A model generated the notes under the pieces. That model ran no database searches. It worked only from the letters and a program-made list of their open reading frames with translations, and was not told the origin of the DNA. A stretch of DNA of 64,000 nucleotides. It comes from Acetobacter conturbans. GTDB lineage: Bacteria; Pseudomonadota; Alphaproteobacteria; Acetobacterales; Acetobacteraceae. The DNA lies in assembly GCF_011516755.1 (NCBI RefSeq), contig NZ_WOSY01000003.1, positions 62,001 to 126,000 of the forward strand, read 5' to 3'. A program made the position numbers and the translations under genes. Positions 16,012-24,883 of this stretch are shown piece by piece (within the stretch, counting starts at the first letter, position 1; each line of letters opens with the position of its first letter).

Positions 16012-18204
16012 GTGCCAGCGCTTCCCGGTATCCCGCTTTTCGTGCTCAAGCGCGTCTCGTTCCTGAGTCACCTCCGCCCCATAAAGCGCCCGGGGGAGTC
16101 CCGGAATCAGGCATTTCGCTGGCTGTATGCCCCAAGCCCGGCTTCGCTCGGATTTGCTGTCCGCACCTCGTGCGCCGCCCTTCTCGCCCTCGTCATCGCA
16201 ATGTGGATGGAACTGGACGACCCGCAATGGGCCGCCATGACCGTCTGGATCGTCGCGCAGGGTTCGCGCGGAGAAAGCCTGTCCAAATCCCGCTGGCGTC
16301 TCGTGGGAACGGCGATCGGCGTGATCATGTCCATCACGCTCATTTCGGCTTTCCCGCAGTCCCCATGGTTATTCTTCCCCGCGCTGGGGCTGTGGCTCGG
16401 CATGTGTTGCATGCTGGCAACGCTCGTCCACAATTTCCGGTCCTATGCGCTCGTCCTCGCGGGCTATACCACCGCCATCATCGCACTGGGCGCGGTTCCA
16501 AACCCGGACAATGTGTTCATGGTGGCGATGTCGCGCGCCACCTACATCGTGCTCGGCATCGTGTGCGAGGCGCTCCTCGCCGGCCTGTTCGCCCATAATC
16601 TGGCCGAAACAGCGCGGCTCAACATGCGCCAGAAGCTGAAGAGCGCTCTTTCAAGCGTATCGGAGGCTATCGCCAACCTGCTGGAGGGGCAGCAGGCGGC
16701 TCTCGTCCAGTCCCGTTCACTGTTCGGTCCCCTGCTCTCCATCAACGACCAGATCGAGTTCAGCGAAGTCGAGATGGGCCCCCACGGCCACGAGGGCGAC
16801 CATGCCCGCGCTGCTCTGGCCTCCGTGTCCGTGCTGCTTTCACGCGGTTTGGGTATGGCCGTGCGCCTGCAGTCCCTTCAGAAGATCCAACCCGTTTTCG
16901 AACGCACGGCCCTTCTGACGCGAACCTTTCTCGAAGGCGTGCCTTCCCGCCTCGAAACGGACGAAGAAATCGAGGACCTTCGCCACGATCTGGCCCTGCT
17001 GCGCAGCGAATGCCGTCAGCGGATCGTGGACGCGCTGACCGAGGAAATCGCGATCGGCGACCAGACCGGCAAGGATCCCCGCATTCCCGTGCTGCTCGAT
17101 CAGCGTATTCTCCACAATGCGCTGGACGAACTGCTGACCGAACTCGACGTGGCCCTTTCGGAGTTTGAAGCCAGCCATACCATCGTCCGCGGCGACCATT
17201 TCCGTTTCCGCCTGCAATCGCACCGTGACTGGCGCGAGGCGAGCTACAATGGCATCCGCGCGGCTGTGGCGACCATCAGCGCCGGATTGCTGTGGGAAAT
17301 CACGGCATGGCCGACGGGCCTCGGCTTCGTCACCTTTGTCGCACTGGTCTGCGGCCTGTTCGCCACCCGCGAAAACCCGGTCCTCGCCACGACCAACTTC
17401 CTCAAGGGCAGCATCTGGGCAGCGGGCGTCTCCTTCTTCCTCGTGTTTCTCGTTGTCCCGAGCCTCTCGGAATACGAGATGCTGATCGCCGCCCTGTTCA
17501 TTCCCATGGTCGCCGGTGGACTGGCCGCCCGCAATTCCGCCACCGCGCTCCATGCAGCCGCCTACACGCTGCTGCTGCCTAACTTCGTCCACACATGGAA
17601 TCAGGGACGCTGGAACGAAGTCCAGTGGTTCAACTCCACCGGTGCCGTGCTGCTCGGCGTTGCGTTCGCCGTCGCCATCTTCCGTCTGGTGCTGCCTTTC
17701 AACGCCTCTGACGAACGCTGGCGGATGCGTCGCGCCATGCTGCAGGACCTCCGCACCCTTGCTGTGGCGGACCCCATCCCGCTGACCCAGGCCTGGACAG
17801 CCCGCAACATCGACCGCTTCGCCCGTGTCATCCGCCACGCCGGGCCGACGCCTTCCCCCACCATCGAGGGCTATCTTCAGGGTACGCTGGCGGCCATGAC
17901 CATCGGGCTGAACATCATCCGCCTGCGTAACGTGCTGGCCCGCGAGCAGATCCCAGCGCAGGCCCGGCAGGTCCTGATGGCGACCATGAACCGCATGAGC
18001 CAGTTCACCGGTAAATATGACCGAGCCTCGACAACGGCGCGTCGCGCGACGGCCATCCTGCGTCAGATCGAGGCACGGGAGGAAAACATCTCCACCCGTA
18101 TCGAACTCACCCGCGCCATCGCCTATCTGATCGTCGTGTCACACGAACTGGACGCCAACAGGGTTTTTCTCGACGCCTCGAAGCGCTTCAAGGTTCAGGA
18201 CTGA
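16012..18204 (+). CDS. FUSC-family inner-membrane transporter (aromatic acid exporter-like)
   Basis: 730 residues with the two-repeat layout of the FUSC/AaeB family: an N-terminal block of about five to six membrane helices (residues about 45-190), a cytoplasmic region of about 200 residues, and a second helix block (residues about 410-560) followed by a helical cytoplasmic tail. The family signature DPQWAAMTVWIVAQ is present in the first block. Relatives export aromatic acids or are linked to resistance. Start is GTG 16012; no upstream in-frame ATG exists. No periplasmic adaptor gene (AaeA-like) accompanies it, so the exact substrate and partner are unknown. Confidence 0.8.
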   Translation: MPALPGIPLFVLKRVSFLSHLRPIKRPGESRNQAFRWLYAPSPASLGFAVRTSCAALLALVIAMWMELDDPQWAAMTVWIVAQGSRGESLSKSRWRLVGTAIGVIMSITLISAFPQSPWLFFPALGLWLGMCCMLATLVHNFRSYALVLAGYTTAIIALGAVPNPDNVFMVAMSRATYIVLGIVCEALLAGLFAHNLAETARLNMRQKLKSALSSVSEAIANLLEGQQAALVQSRSLFGPLLSINDQIEFSEVEMGPHGHEGDHARAALASVSVLLSRGLGMAVRLQSLQKIQPVFERTALLTRTFLEGVPSRLETDEEIEDLRHDLALLRSECRQRIVDALTEEIAIGDQTGKDPRIPVLLDQRILHNALDELLTELDVALSEFEASHTIVRGDHFRFRLQSHRDWREASYNGIRAAVATISAGLLWEITAWPTGLGFVTFVALVCGLFATRENPVLATTNFLKGSIWAAGVSFFLVFLVVPSLSEYEMLIAALFIPMVAGGLAARNSATALHAAAYTLLLPNFVHTWNQGRWNEVQWFNSTGAVLLGVAFAVAIFRLVLPFNASDERWRMRRAMLQDLRTLAVADPIPLTQAWTARNIDRFARVIRHAGPTPSPTIEGYLQGTLAAMTIGLNIIRLRNVLAREQIPAQARQVLMATMNRMSQFTGKYDRASTTARRATAILRQIEAREENISTRIELTRAIAYLIVVSHELDANRVFLDASKRFKVQD

Positions 18205-18327
18205 CCCCCTTCCACAAAACATATTTCCTGCGGCAAACCTCTTTCCGGTAAGACGTTATGCCTCCGACGCCCCGCCTTTCCCTGTTTGGGAAAGAGCAGG
18301 AGGCACTCTGCAGGAAAGAAAGTCCCG

Positions 18328-19680
18328 ATGGCCGAGAGACGCTCTGTTTACATTGCAACCAGCGCGGCCCTTGCCGTTTTCCTGTTAGGTGGGACCCTCT
18401 GGAAGACGGTCCTGCACGGAGAGTCGGCCCGACTACAGGTCACGCAGGGAACCGGCCCCACGCCGCAACTGCCGCCGCCCAACCCCACGACCTTCCCGAC
18501 AGTCAATCTCGCCACGCCGGTGGGATGGAAAAATGGCGAAATGCCTACGCCCGCAAGCGGTCTTACCGTCGCCGTCTATGCCAACGGTCTCGACCATCCG
18601 CGCTGGCTTTACCGGCTGCCCAACGGCGACATTCTCGTCGCAGAGTCCGAATCACCGGGCACCGACGTCAAATCCATCAAGAACACAATCGCCGGTTTCT
18701 TCATGGACAAAGCCGGAGCCGGTGGGGACAGCCCCAACAGGATCATGCTGCTGCGGGATACGAAGAGCACGGGCACACCCGACATGAAGACGGTCTTCCT
18801 CGACCATCTCTATTCCCCCTTCGGGATGGCCCTGATCGGCAACGATCTCTACGTGGCCAACGCCAACGCCATCCTGCGCTTCCCCTATCACGAGGGTGAC
18901 ACACGCATCGAGGCGCAGGGGGTGAAGGTCACGGATCTCCCTTCCGGTTATAATCATCACTGGACCAAGAACATTCTGGCGTCCGGCGACGGCAAGGCCC
19001 TGTTCGTCACCATCGGCTCCAACAGCAATGTGGCGGACAACGGCATGGCCGTGGAAGAAGGTCGCGCACGGATCGACCGGCTAGACCTCGCAACTGGCAC
19101 TCTGGCGCCTTACGCCACCGGCCTGCGCAACCCTAACGGTCTGGCGTGGGAGCCGACGACCGGCGACCTCTGGGTGGCTGTCAACGAACGAGACGAAATC
19201 GGCAGCGATCTCGTGCCTGACTACATCACGGCAGTGAAGGAAGGAGCCTTCTACGGCTGGCCTTACAGCTATTACGGCCAGCATGTGGACACGCGCGTAA
19301 CACCCCAGGACGCCGATCTCGTCAGCAAGGCCATCGCGCCGGATTACGCAATCGGGCCGCATACCGCCTCGCTGGGAATCGCTTTTTCGATGGATGCCAG
19401 AGCGCTTCCCGATACGTGGCGCAGCGGGCTGTTCGTCGGCCAGCACGGGTCCTGGAACCGCCGCCCAAAGAGCGGTTATCGCGTGATTTACGTCCCCTTC
19501 GAGAACGGCAAACCGACTGGCATGCCGCGCGACGTGCTGACAGGTTTCCTGACGCCTGATGAGGATCATGTCCACGGTCGTCCCGTTGGGGTCACGCTCG
19601 ACCGGGACGGCGCCCTGCTGGTCGCGGACGACGTGGGCAACACGGTCTGGCGGGTGAGCGGGAAAGCGTCGGACGAATGA
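18328..19680 (+). CDS. Membrane-anchored PQQ-dependent sorbosone/sugar dehydrogenase
   Basis: 450 residues: an N-terminal signal anchor ([19 protein letters not shown]) and a beta-propeller like the soluble glucose/sorbosone dehydrogenases. Family segments include [84 protein letters not shown] and VHGRPVGV. It probably oxidises a sugar or aldehyde in the periplasm with PQQ and passes electrons to the quinone pool. ATG 18328 is preferred because AGGAAAG precedes it; an upstream frame adds 14 residues. The sugar cannot be told from sequence; L-sorbosone is only one option in this family. Confidence 0.85.
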   Translation: MAERRSVYIATSAALAVFLLGGTLWKTVLHGESARLQVTQGTGPTPQLPPPNPTTFPTVNLATPVGWKNGEMPTPASGLTVAVYANGLDHPRWLYRLPNGDILVAESESPGTDVKSIKNTIAGFFMDKAGAGGDSPNRIMLLRDTKSTGTPDMKTVFLDHLYSPFGMALIGNDLYVANANAILRFPYHEGDTRIEAQGVKVTDLPSGYNHHWTKNILASGDGKALFVTIGSNSNVADNGMAVEEGRARIDRLDLATGTLAPYATGLRNPNGLAWEPTTGDLWVAVNERDEIGSDLVPDYITAVKEGAFYGWPYSYYGQHVDTRVTPQDADLVSKAIAPDYAIGPHTASLGIAFSMDARALPDTWRSGLFVGQHGSWNRRPKSGYRVIYVPFENGKPTGMPRDVLTGFLTPDEDHVHGRPVGVTLDRDGALLVADDVGNTVWRVSGKASDE

Positions 19681-19774
19681 AGGCCCGTAGCGCTCCCCTC
19701 TAATCCCGAAACGTCCGGAACGCGGGCTTCATTCCATAATGACCCGCACCTGACAGAGGACGACAAGACCCTTC

Positions 19775-21211
19775 ATGCCTGCTGCTGCCCCTGCTCTCAT
19801 CTGGTTCCGCGAAGACTTCCGACTCGCCGACAATGCTGCCCTTTCCGCCGCTGCTCAGGACGGCCTGCCCCTCCTCTGTGTTTTTGTCCTCGATGAGGCA
19901 GCCCTGCCTGGCGCGGCCGCCCGATGGTGGCTCAATGGTGCTCTCCGCAGTCTCGACGCCTCCCTGCGCGAACATGGCGGCTGCCTGCACATCCTGCGCG
20001 GGGGCGCCCGTGAACTGATCCCCGCTCTCGCCAGAGCAAACGGCGCATGCACCGTCCACTGGAACCGGCGATACGACAGGACCGGTCGGGAGATCGACAC
20101 GGATGTCAAAGCCACGCTGAAAGCCAGTGGCATCCCGGCCCACAGCTTCGGGGGCGCTCTGCTTTATGAACCGTGGACGGTGCGGACCCGCACGAACACT
20201 CCCTTTCAGGTTTTCACCCCCTTCTGGAAGGCTGCACGACAGCTTGGCGAACCGCGCCCTCCTCTTCCGGTTCCCGCAAAACTGACCTTCTCCCGTCTTC
20301 CCGAAGCCTTCCAGTCGAGCGAGTTATCCCCCCAGCAATGTGACCTACTGCCCGTTTCTCCGGACTGGGCCTCGGGTCTGCGGGACACGTGGCAACCCGG
20401 TGAGGCCCCTGCTCAACAGGCACTCACCACATTCGTGTCCGATCTGCTGCCGGACTATGCCAGCCATCGCGATCACCCGGCGGTTCCTGCAACATCCCGC
20501 CTCTCGCCATATCTGCGGTTCGGCCATGTCACACCGGGGCAACTCTGGCACGCCATTGCACAGGCCGATGCGCCTGCCGTCGATAAGGACAAGTTTTTCG
20601 CTGAACTCGGCTGGCGGGAGTTTGCCTGGTCGATCCTGTTCGAGCGCCCGGACGTGGCCACCCGCAACCTCCGACCGGAATTCGATGCCCTCCCCTGGCG
20701 CACGGACCCTGCCAGCCTGAAGGCTTGGGGGATGGGGCGCACAGGCTATCCGCTCGTCGATGCCGGCATGCGGGAGCTCTGGCATACCGGCTGGATGCAT
20801 AATCGCGTCCGCATGGTGGTCGCCTCGTTTCTGGTGAAACATCTGCTCATCGACTGGCGGGAAGGCGAACGCTGGTTCACCGACACGCTGGTCGATCATG
20901 ATCCGGCCAGCAATCCCATGAATTGGCAATGGAATGCGGGGACAGGCGTGGACGCTGCCCCGTTCTTCCGGATCATGAATCCCATTCTGCAATCAGAGAA
21001 ATTCGATGCGGACGGCGACTATATCCGTCACTGGGTGCCGGAACTGGCCCGCGTTCCGGCTGCGATGATCCATGCGCCGTGGGCTGCCGACCAGCAGGTG
21101 CTGGCGGCGTGTGGTGTCACTCTCGGACGCGACTATCCTCACCCGGTCGTGGACCACCGCATAGCTCGGGAGCGGGCGCTGGCGGCATGGAAAGAACTGC
21201 GCGGGGCATAG
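19775..21211 (+). CDS. phrB: Deoxyribodipyrimidine photo-lyase
   Basis: 478-residue class I CPD photolyase repairing UV dimers with blue light. N-terminal antenna domain starts ALIWFREDFRLADNAALSAA; the C-terminal FAD domain shows TSRLSPYLRFGHVTPGQLWH, FFAELGWREFAWSILF, WKAWGMGRTGYP-like (LKAWGMGRTGYPLVDAGMRE), the WMHNRVRMVVASFLVKHLL FAD-binding block and ASNPMNWQWNAGTGVDAAP. All tryptophans of the usual electron-transfer path appear present by eye. The gene stands alone between a PQQ dehydrogenase and a pirin gene. Confidence 0.93.
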   Translation: MPAAAPALIWFREDFRLADNAALSAAAQDGLPLLCVFVLDEAALPGAAARWWLNGALRSLDASLREHGGCLHILRGGARELIPALARANGACTVHWNRRYDRTGREIDTDVKATLKASGIPAHSFGGALLYEPWTVRTRTNTPFQVFTPFWKAARQLGEPRPPLPVPAKLTFSRLPEAFQSSELSPQQCDLLPVSPDWASGLRDTWQPGEAPAQQALTTFVSDLLPDYASHRDHPAVPATSRLSPYLRFGHVTPGQLWHAIAQADAPAVDKDKFFAELGWREFAWSILFERPDVATRNLRPEFDALPWRTDPASLKAWGMGRTGYPLVDAGMRELWHTGWMHNRVRMVVASFLVKHLLIDWREGERWFTDTLVDHDPASNPMNWQWNAGTGVDAAPFFRIMNPILQSEKFDADGDYIRHWVPELARVPAAMIHAPWAADQQVLAACGVTLGRDYPHPVVDHRIARERALAAWKELRGA

Positions 21212-21348
21212 CGTCCCTTTCGTGTGACTCCATATGGAAACAGTGTCTTTCCATCGCTTCTGTTTGCCGGAACGCTTCGGAGCGCCATGTCTTTCAGCAG
21301 ACAGGCGCACCATCGGGTGACGCCTCCCATCGAAAGGGAGAGTTGACC

Positions 21349-22050
21349 ATGATCGAAGTCAGGCCATTTGCCGGCATCGGAGCCGCCAGCCACGGCTGGC
21401 TGGACGCCCACCATCATTTCTCATTTGCCGGATATCATGATCCGGAGCGCGTTCACTGGGGTGCGCTCCGCGTGTGGAATGATGATGCAATCGCCGGAAA
21501 CAACGGCTTCCCGCCTCATCCCCATCGCGACATGGAAATCATCACCTATGTCCGCACTGGCGCCATCACCCACGAGGACAGTCTCGGTAACAAGGGCCGC
21601 ACTGAAGCCGGGGATGTGCAGGTCATGTCCGCCGGAACCGGTATCACCCACGCGGAATATAACCGCGAAGACGAGCCGACGACGTTGTTCCAGATCTGGA
21701 TCCTGCCGACGGCGCGGGGCCACAAGCCGCGCTGGGGGGCACGCCCCTTCCCGAAGGGAGATCGGGCGGGGCAGTTCGTGCCGCTGGCTTCCGGCCGGGA
21801 AAACGATGGCGACGCGCTCTGGATCGGTGCGGATGCCCGCGTGCTGGGTGCGACCCTGAAGGCGGGAGAGAGTGCGACATACGCGACCACGAAGGACCGC
21901 TTCCTTTATCTGGTCTCTGCGCATGGGGCGATCACCGTCAACGGTGTGGCCGCCGCTGCCCGGGACGGCGTGGCCATCCGTGACGAGGATCAGATCACGG
22001 TCCATGCCGTCGAGGATGCCGAAATGGTGCTGGTGGACAGCGCGCCGTGA
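21349..22050 (+). CDS. Pirin-family cupin protein (YhaK-like)
   Basis: 233 residues from ATG 21349, preceded by AAGGGAGAG. Typical bicupin pirin: metal-binding HPHRDMEIITYV in the first cupin with later EDSLG...GDVQVMSAGTGITHAEYN, then FQIWILPTARGHKPRW. The small size and this order match YhaK-type pirins, some of which act as quercetinases while others sense redox or bind regulators. A longer open frame reaching back into phrB is only read-through. Its role here is not determinable. Confidence 0.85.
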   Translation: MIEVRPFAGIGAASHGWLDAHHHFSFAGYHDPERVHWGALRVWNDDAIAGNNGFPPHPHRDMEIITYVRTGAITHEDSLGNKGRTEAGDVQVMSAGTGITHAEYNREDEPTTLFQIWILPTARGHKPRWGARPFPKGDRAGQFVPLASGRENDGDALWIGADARVLGATLKAGESATYATTKDRFLYLVSAHGAITVNGVAAAARDGVAIRDEDQITVHAVEDAEMVLVDSAP

Positions 22051-22176
22051 GGCGTGACTGATCCTTCGGAAAACCAGCGGCACAGAGGCATGCACCGCAG
22101 CCGTTCGCGGCATGCCTCTTGCCGCCCGGCGTGCCGCGCATTACCGCAGGCTCACCGTTTCCGCAGGGAGCCTGCC

Positions 22177-22989
22177 ATGATCCGTCACCCTCTTCGTGTC
22201 CTCACCGCCCTCGCCACGCTGGCAGCACTTTCGACACCTGCCCGCGCCGCGCCGCAGGTCGAGTTTCAGCGCCTGACATGGACGGAAATCCGCGACGCCA
22301 TCCGCTCGGGATATGAGACGATCATTGTGCCGGTGGGTGGCACGGAGCAGAGCGGTCCTTACATCGCCGTCGGCAAGCATAACGTCCGGGCGCAGGCTCT
22401 GGCGGATCGCATTGCCCATGAACTGGGCAACACGCTCGTGGCGCCCGTCATCGCCTATGTGCCGGAGGGCAGCACTTCACCCCGCACGTCCCACATGCGC
22501 TTCCCCGGTACGATCAGCGTGACGCCTGCAGTGTTCGATGGTCTGCTGAAATCAGCCGCCGAGAGCTTTCGGGTGCAGGGTTTCCATCTTGTCGCCTTCA
22601 TCGCGGACCATGGCGGCTATCGCGCCGAGATGTGCAAGGTCGCAGCGCAGCTCGACAAAAGCTGGTCCGGCACAGGAGCGCATGCCGCCTGCGTCAATGA
22701 CTATTATACTGTCATCGCTGGCCCTTACGCGCAGGCCTTACGCGAGAAAGGTCTGGGAGCGGATGTCGGGACCCATGCCGATCTGAGCGACACCTCCCTC
22801 ATGCTGGCCGTGGATCCGTCGATGGTGCGGATGAGCGCCCTGAAAACGGCACCGAAACCCACTGAAGCCGACGGAGTGTATGGGGGCGATCCACGTCCGG
22901 CCAGCGCCGCACTCGGGCAAATCGGAGTGGATATGCAGGTGAATGCCGCCGTCGCGGAGATCAGAAAACTGCGGGATCAGGCACACTGA
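22177..22989 (+). CDS. Exported creatininase-family amidohydrolase
   Basis: 270 residues beginning with a cleavable signal peptide (RHPLRVLTALATLAALSTPARAAP, cleavage after ARA). The mature part has creatininase-fold metal motifs: PVGGTEQSGPYIAVGKHN (Glu and His ligands), a TSHMRFPGT loop and FIADHGGYRAEM. Creatininase relatives hydrolyse creatinine, formamidopyrimidines or small peptides (as MftE does). An exported member is unusual and its substrate unknown. ATG 22177 follows GCAGGGAG; upstream in-frame sequence has no signal-peptide logic. Confidence 0.75.
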   Translation: MIRHPLRVLTALATLAALSTPARAAPQVEFQRLTWTEIRDAIRSGYETIIVPVGGTEQSGPYIAVGKHNVRAQALADRIAHELGNTLVAPVIAYVPEGSTSPRTSHMRFPGTISVTPAVFDGLLKSAAESFRVQGFHLVAFIADHGGYRAEMCKVAAQLDKSWSGTGAHAACVNDYYTVIAGPYAQALREKGLGADVGTHADLSDTSLMLAVDPSMVRMSALKTAPKPTEADGVYGGDPRPASAALGQIGVDMQVNAAVAEIRKLRDQAH

Positions 22990-23240
22990 AGCTCCGGCTG
23001 GGCAAAAGCCCGGAGAAGCATCGACCATCCCTCGGGCAGGAAATCCTCTTTCCTTTTCCTCGCCCTGTCTCCCACTGCAATTTTTTATGCCGTTTATGTC
23101 CGAGCAAACATCGTCACCTTGCGAGCGACAGATCACCCATCCCGAAAGACTGGCTTCTGCAGCGCTTTCGGGGCCGATGCCAGCCCTCTCACGACCTCTT
23201 CAGTGCTCACCGCAGACCTGTCATCAACTTGCAACAACGA

Positions 23241-23267
23241 TTGATAGAAAAATAAATTTCATATAAT
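23241..23267 (+). promoter_or_regulatory. Probable promoter of the kinase-kinase-flippase operon
   Basis: TTGATA (23241-23246) and a perfect TATAAT (23262-23267) stand 15 bases apart in an AT-rich patch inside an otherwise gene-free 379-base stretch (22990-23368). A start near 23274 would give a 57-base leader before the mini-ORF. The spacing is short, so confidence is moderate. Confidence 0.45.
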
Positions 23268-23330
23268 GCGGCCTGCATCAATTCTGGGCACATTTGCGAA
23301 CGATCGACCTGCCTGATGGGGGAAGGAGTC

Positions 23331-23369
23331 ATGCCGCTTATGCCTCAACACGGATCGGACAGAGCCTGA
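23331..23369 (+). CDS. Possible 12-codon leader peptide
   Basis: ATG at 23331, closely preceded by GGGGGAAGGAG, opens a 12-codon frame (MPLMPQHGSDRA) that ends in TGATG, so its stop overlaps the ATG of the first kinase gene at 23369. The kinase ATG itself has no good ribosome site. This suggests translational coupling from the mini-ORF. It could also be chance or the GGAAGGAG may serve another start; no protein evidence exists. Confidence 0.3.
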   Translation: MPLMPQHGSDRA

Positions 23370-24085
23370 TGACCCCGCGCGGCCCCATCATCGCCCTCGT
23401 TGGCGCCGACGGAAGTGGCAAGACCACGACCGGCTCGGCGCTTCTGTCATGGATGCGCCAGGACCGTCCGGTGGAATTCTGCCATCTCGGCAAGCAGACG
23501 GGAAACTGGGGCCGCGCCATCGCGCGTCTTCCCCTTATGGGCAGCCGCATGGACCGCCGTATCGTCCAGACCACGGACAAGGCGCGCACCTCCGGCAAGA
23601 CCCGCTTTTTTCCGGCGCTGATTATTTTCATACTGTCCATGCGGCGTGTGATCCGTTTCCGCCGGATGCTGAAACTCAACCGTCAAGGGCTCGCCATTCT
23701 GACGGACCGTTATCCGCAGGTCGTTGTGCCCGGCCCGATGGACGGCCCCGGCCTTGTGTTTTCGGAAGAAAACAGCGGTGTCGTTCAGGCGCTGGCCTGC
23801 CTCGAACGCGGTCTGTACGCATGGATGGCAAGCTATCGCCCCGATCTGGTCATCCGTCTGAATGTGGACCTTCAAACGGCCATTGCCCGAAAGCCGGACC
23901 ATCGACGCGCCTCTCTGGAACGGAAAATCGCGGATGTTCCCCAAATCGACTTTGGGGGCGCACCCATTCTGGACCTTGATGCCACCGAGCCGTCCGCAAC
24001 AGTGATTTCTAAAGCCGAAGCCGCCATCGCGGATGTTCTGCAACGCCATGATAGTCAAAAACTGGAACCGTCATGCTCATGCTGA
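23369..24085 (+). CDS. Thymidylate-kinase-like P-loop protein (copy 1)
   Basis: 238 residues with a Walker A loop GADGSGKTT (residues 12-20), a DR-Y motif TDRYPQVVVPGPMDGPGL and a lid-type segment RKPDHRRASLERK, all as in the thymidylate kinase family of nucleoside monophosphate kinases. A hydrophobic stretch (FFPALIIFILSMRRVIRF) between them is not typical of the enzyme. It is closely related to the next gene, with which it overlaps by 13 bases. True thymidylate kinase is unlikely given the tandem copies and flippase neighbour; a sugar- or lipid-linked phosphotransfer role is a guess. Start chosen at ATG 23369; a TTG at 23294 is in frame. Confidence 0.75.
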   Translation: MTPRGPIIALVGADGSGKTTTGSALLSWMRQDRPVEFCHLGKQTGNWGRAIARLPLMGSRMDRRIVQTTDKARTSGKTRFFPALIIFILSMRRVIRFRRMLKLNRQGLAILTDRYPQVVVPGPMDGPGLVFSEENSGVVQALACLERGLYAWMASYRPDLVIRLNVDLQTAIARKPDHRRASLERKIADVPQIDFGGAPILDLDATEPSATVISKAEAAIADVLQRHDSQKLEPSCSC

Positions 24086-24789
24086 ACCCCGCAGCTTCCT
24101 CGAAGGGTCAGCCACTGGCCCCGATCATTGCCCTCATTGGATGCGACGGCTCCGGCAAATCGACCCTCACCGCGGACCTTACGAGGATTTTGGGAGAGAA
24201 GAGGCCCGTCATGGCCTGTTATCTGGGGCTGGGCTCGGGCGATCTCGGACGACGCATTGGCCACCTGCCGCTGATCGGTCCCCTTCTTGAGCGTGTCCTG
24301 ACCAAAAAGGCAAAAACCACGCGCTCACCGGGCCAGAAAATTCCCGGTCCCGTCACGGCTCTCGTAGTCTATGGCTTCTCGCTCCTGCGCTATTCCCGCT
24401 TCCGGAAAATGCAGCGCGCCCGTCAGGAAGGCTTCACCATCGTAACGGACCGCTATCCTCAGACCGAGATCCCCGGCATTTGCGATGGTCCCGGCCTGTC
24501 GGCCGCGCGCCCGGGTGACCGTTTCGTTGCCGCGCTGGCACGCAGTGAACGGTCTCTCTATGAGAAGATGGCCCGCGTGTGGCCCTCCCTGATCATCAAG
24601 CTGGAAGTTGACCCCCAGACGGCTCACAGCCGTAAGCCCGATCATGATCAGGCCATGCTGGAAGCCAAGGTCAAAGCGGTCGACAGGCTGACCTTCGGCG
24701 GAGCCCATGTGGTGTCGGTGGATGCCCGCGCACCGTATGAAGACGTCCTGAAGCGTGTCATTGACCTGTGTTCCAAGACTCTCGGCTGA
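24073..24789 (+). CDS. Thymidylate-kinase-like P-loop protein (copy 2)
   Basis: Also 238 residues and paralogous to the preceding protein. Walker A GCDGSGKST (residues 23-31), TDRYPQTEIPGICDGPGL, LIIKLEVDPQTAHSRKPDHDQA and FGGAHVVSVDA correspond segment by segment to copy 1. The shared hydrophobic insert (GPVTALVVYGFSLLRYSRF) suggests both contact a membrane or hydrophobic partner. ATG at 24073 lies inside the end of copy 1. Function unknown; two diverged copies may form a heterodimer, an inference from tandem arrangement. Confidence 0.75.
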   Translation: MLMLNPAASSKGQPLAPIIALIGCDGSGKSTLTADLTRILGEKRPVMACYLGLGSGDLGRRIGHLPLIGPLLERVLTKKAKTTRSPGQKIPGPVTALVVYGFSLLRYSRFRKMQRARQEGFTIVTDRYPQTEIPGICDGPGLSAARPGDRFVAALARSERSLYEKMARVWPSLIIKLEVDPQTAHSRKPDHDQAMLEAKVKAVDRLTFGGAHVVSVDARAPYEDVLKRVIDLCSKTLG

Positions 24790-24883
24790 AACGAAAGAGC
24801 GATAATCTGGTGAGCCGTCGATATTCTGCGTGGACCATCCGCCGACCAGCGCAGGCTGAACTGTCCTTCTTCCGACGTCCCCG

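Noticed and set aside
16840..17838. 332-codon minus-strand ORF inside the FUSC gene
   Set aside because: Antisense shadow with low-complexity Gly/Asp/Glu composition; the plus-strand protein has clear family motifs.
20923..21348. N-terminal extension of the pirin frame into phrB
   Set aside because: The stretch to 21211 is the phrB coding frame read in another phase; the conserved pirin start is at 21349.
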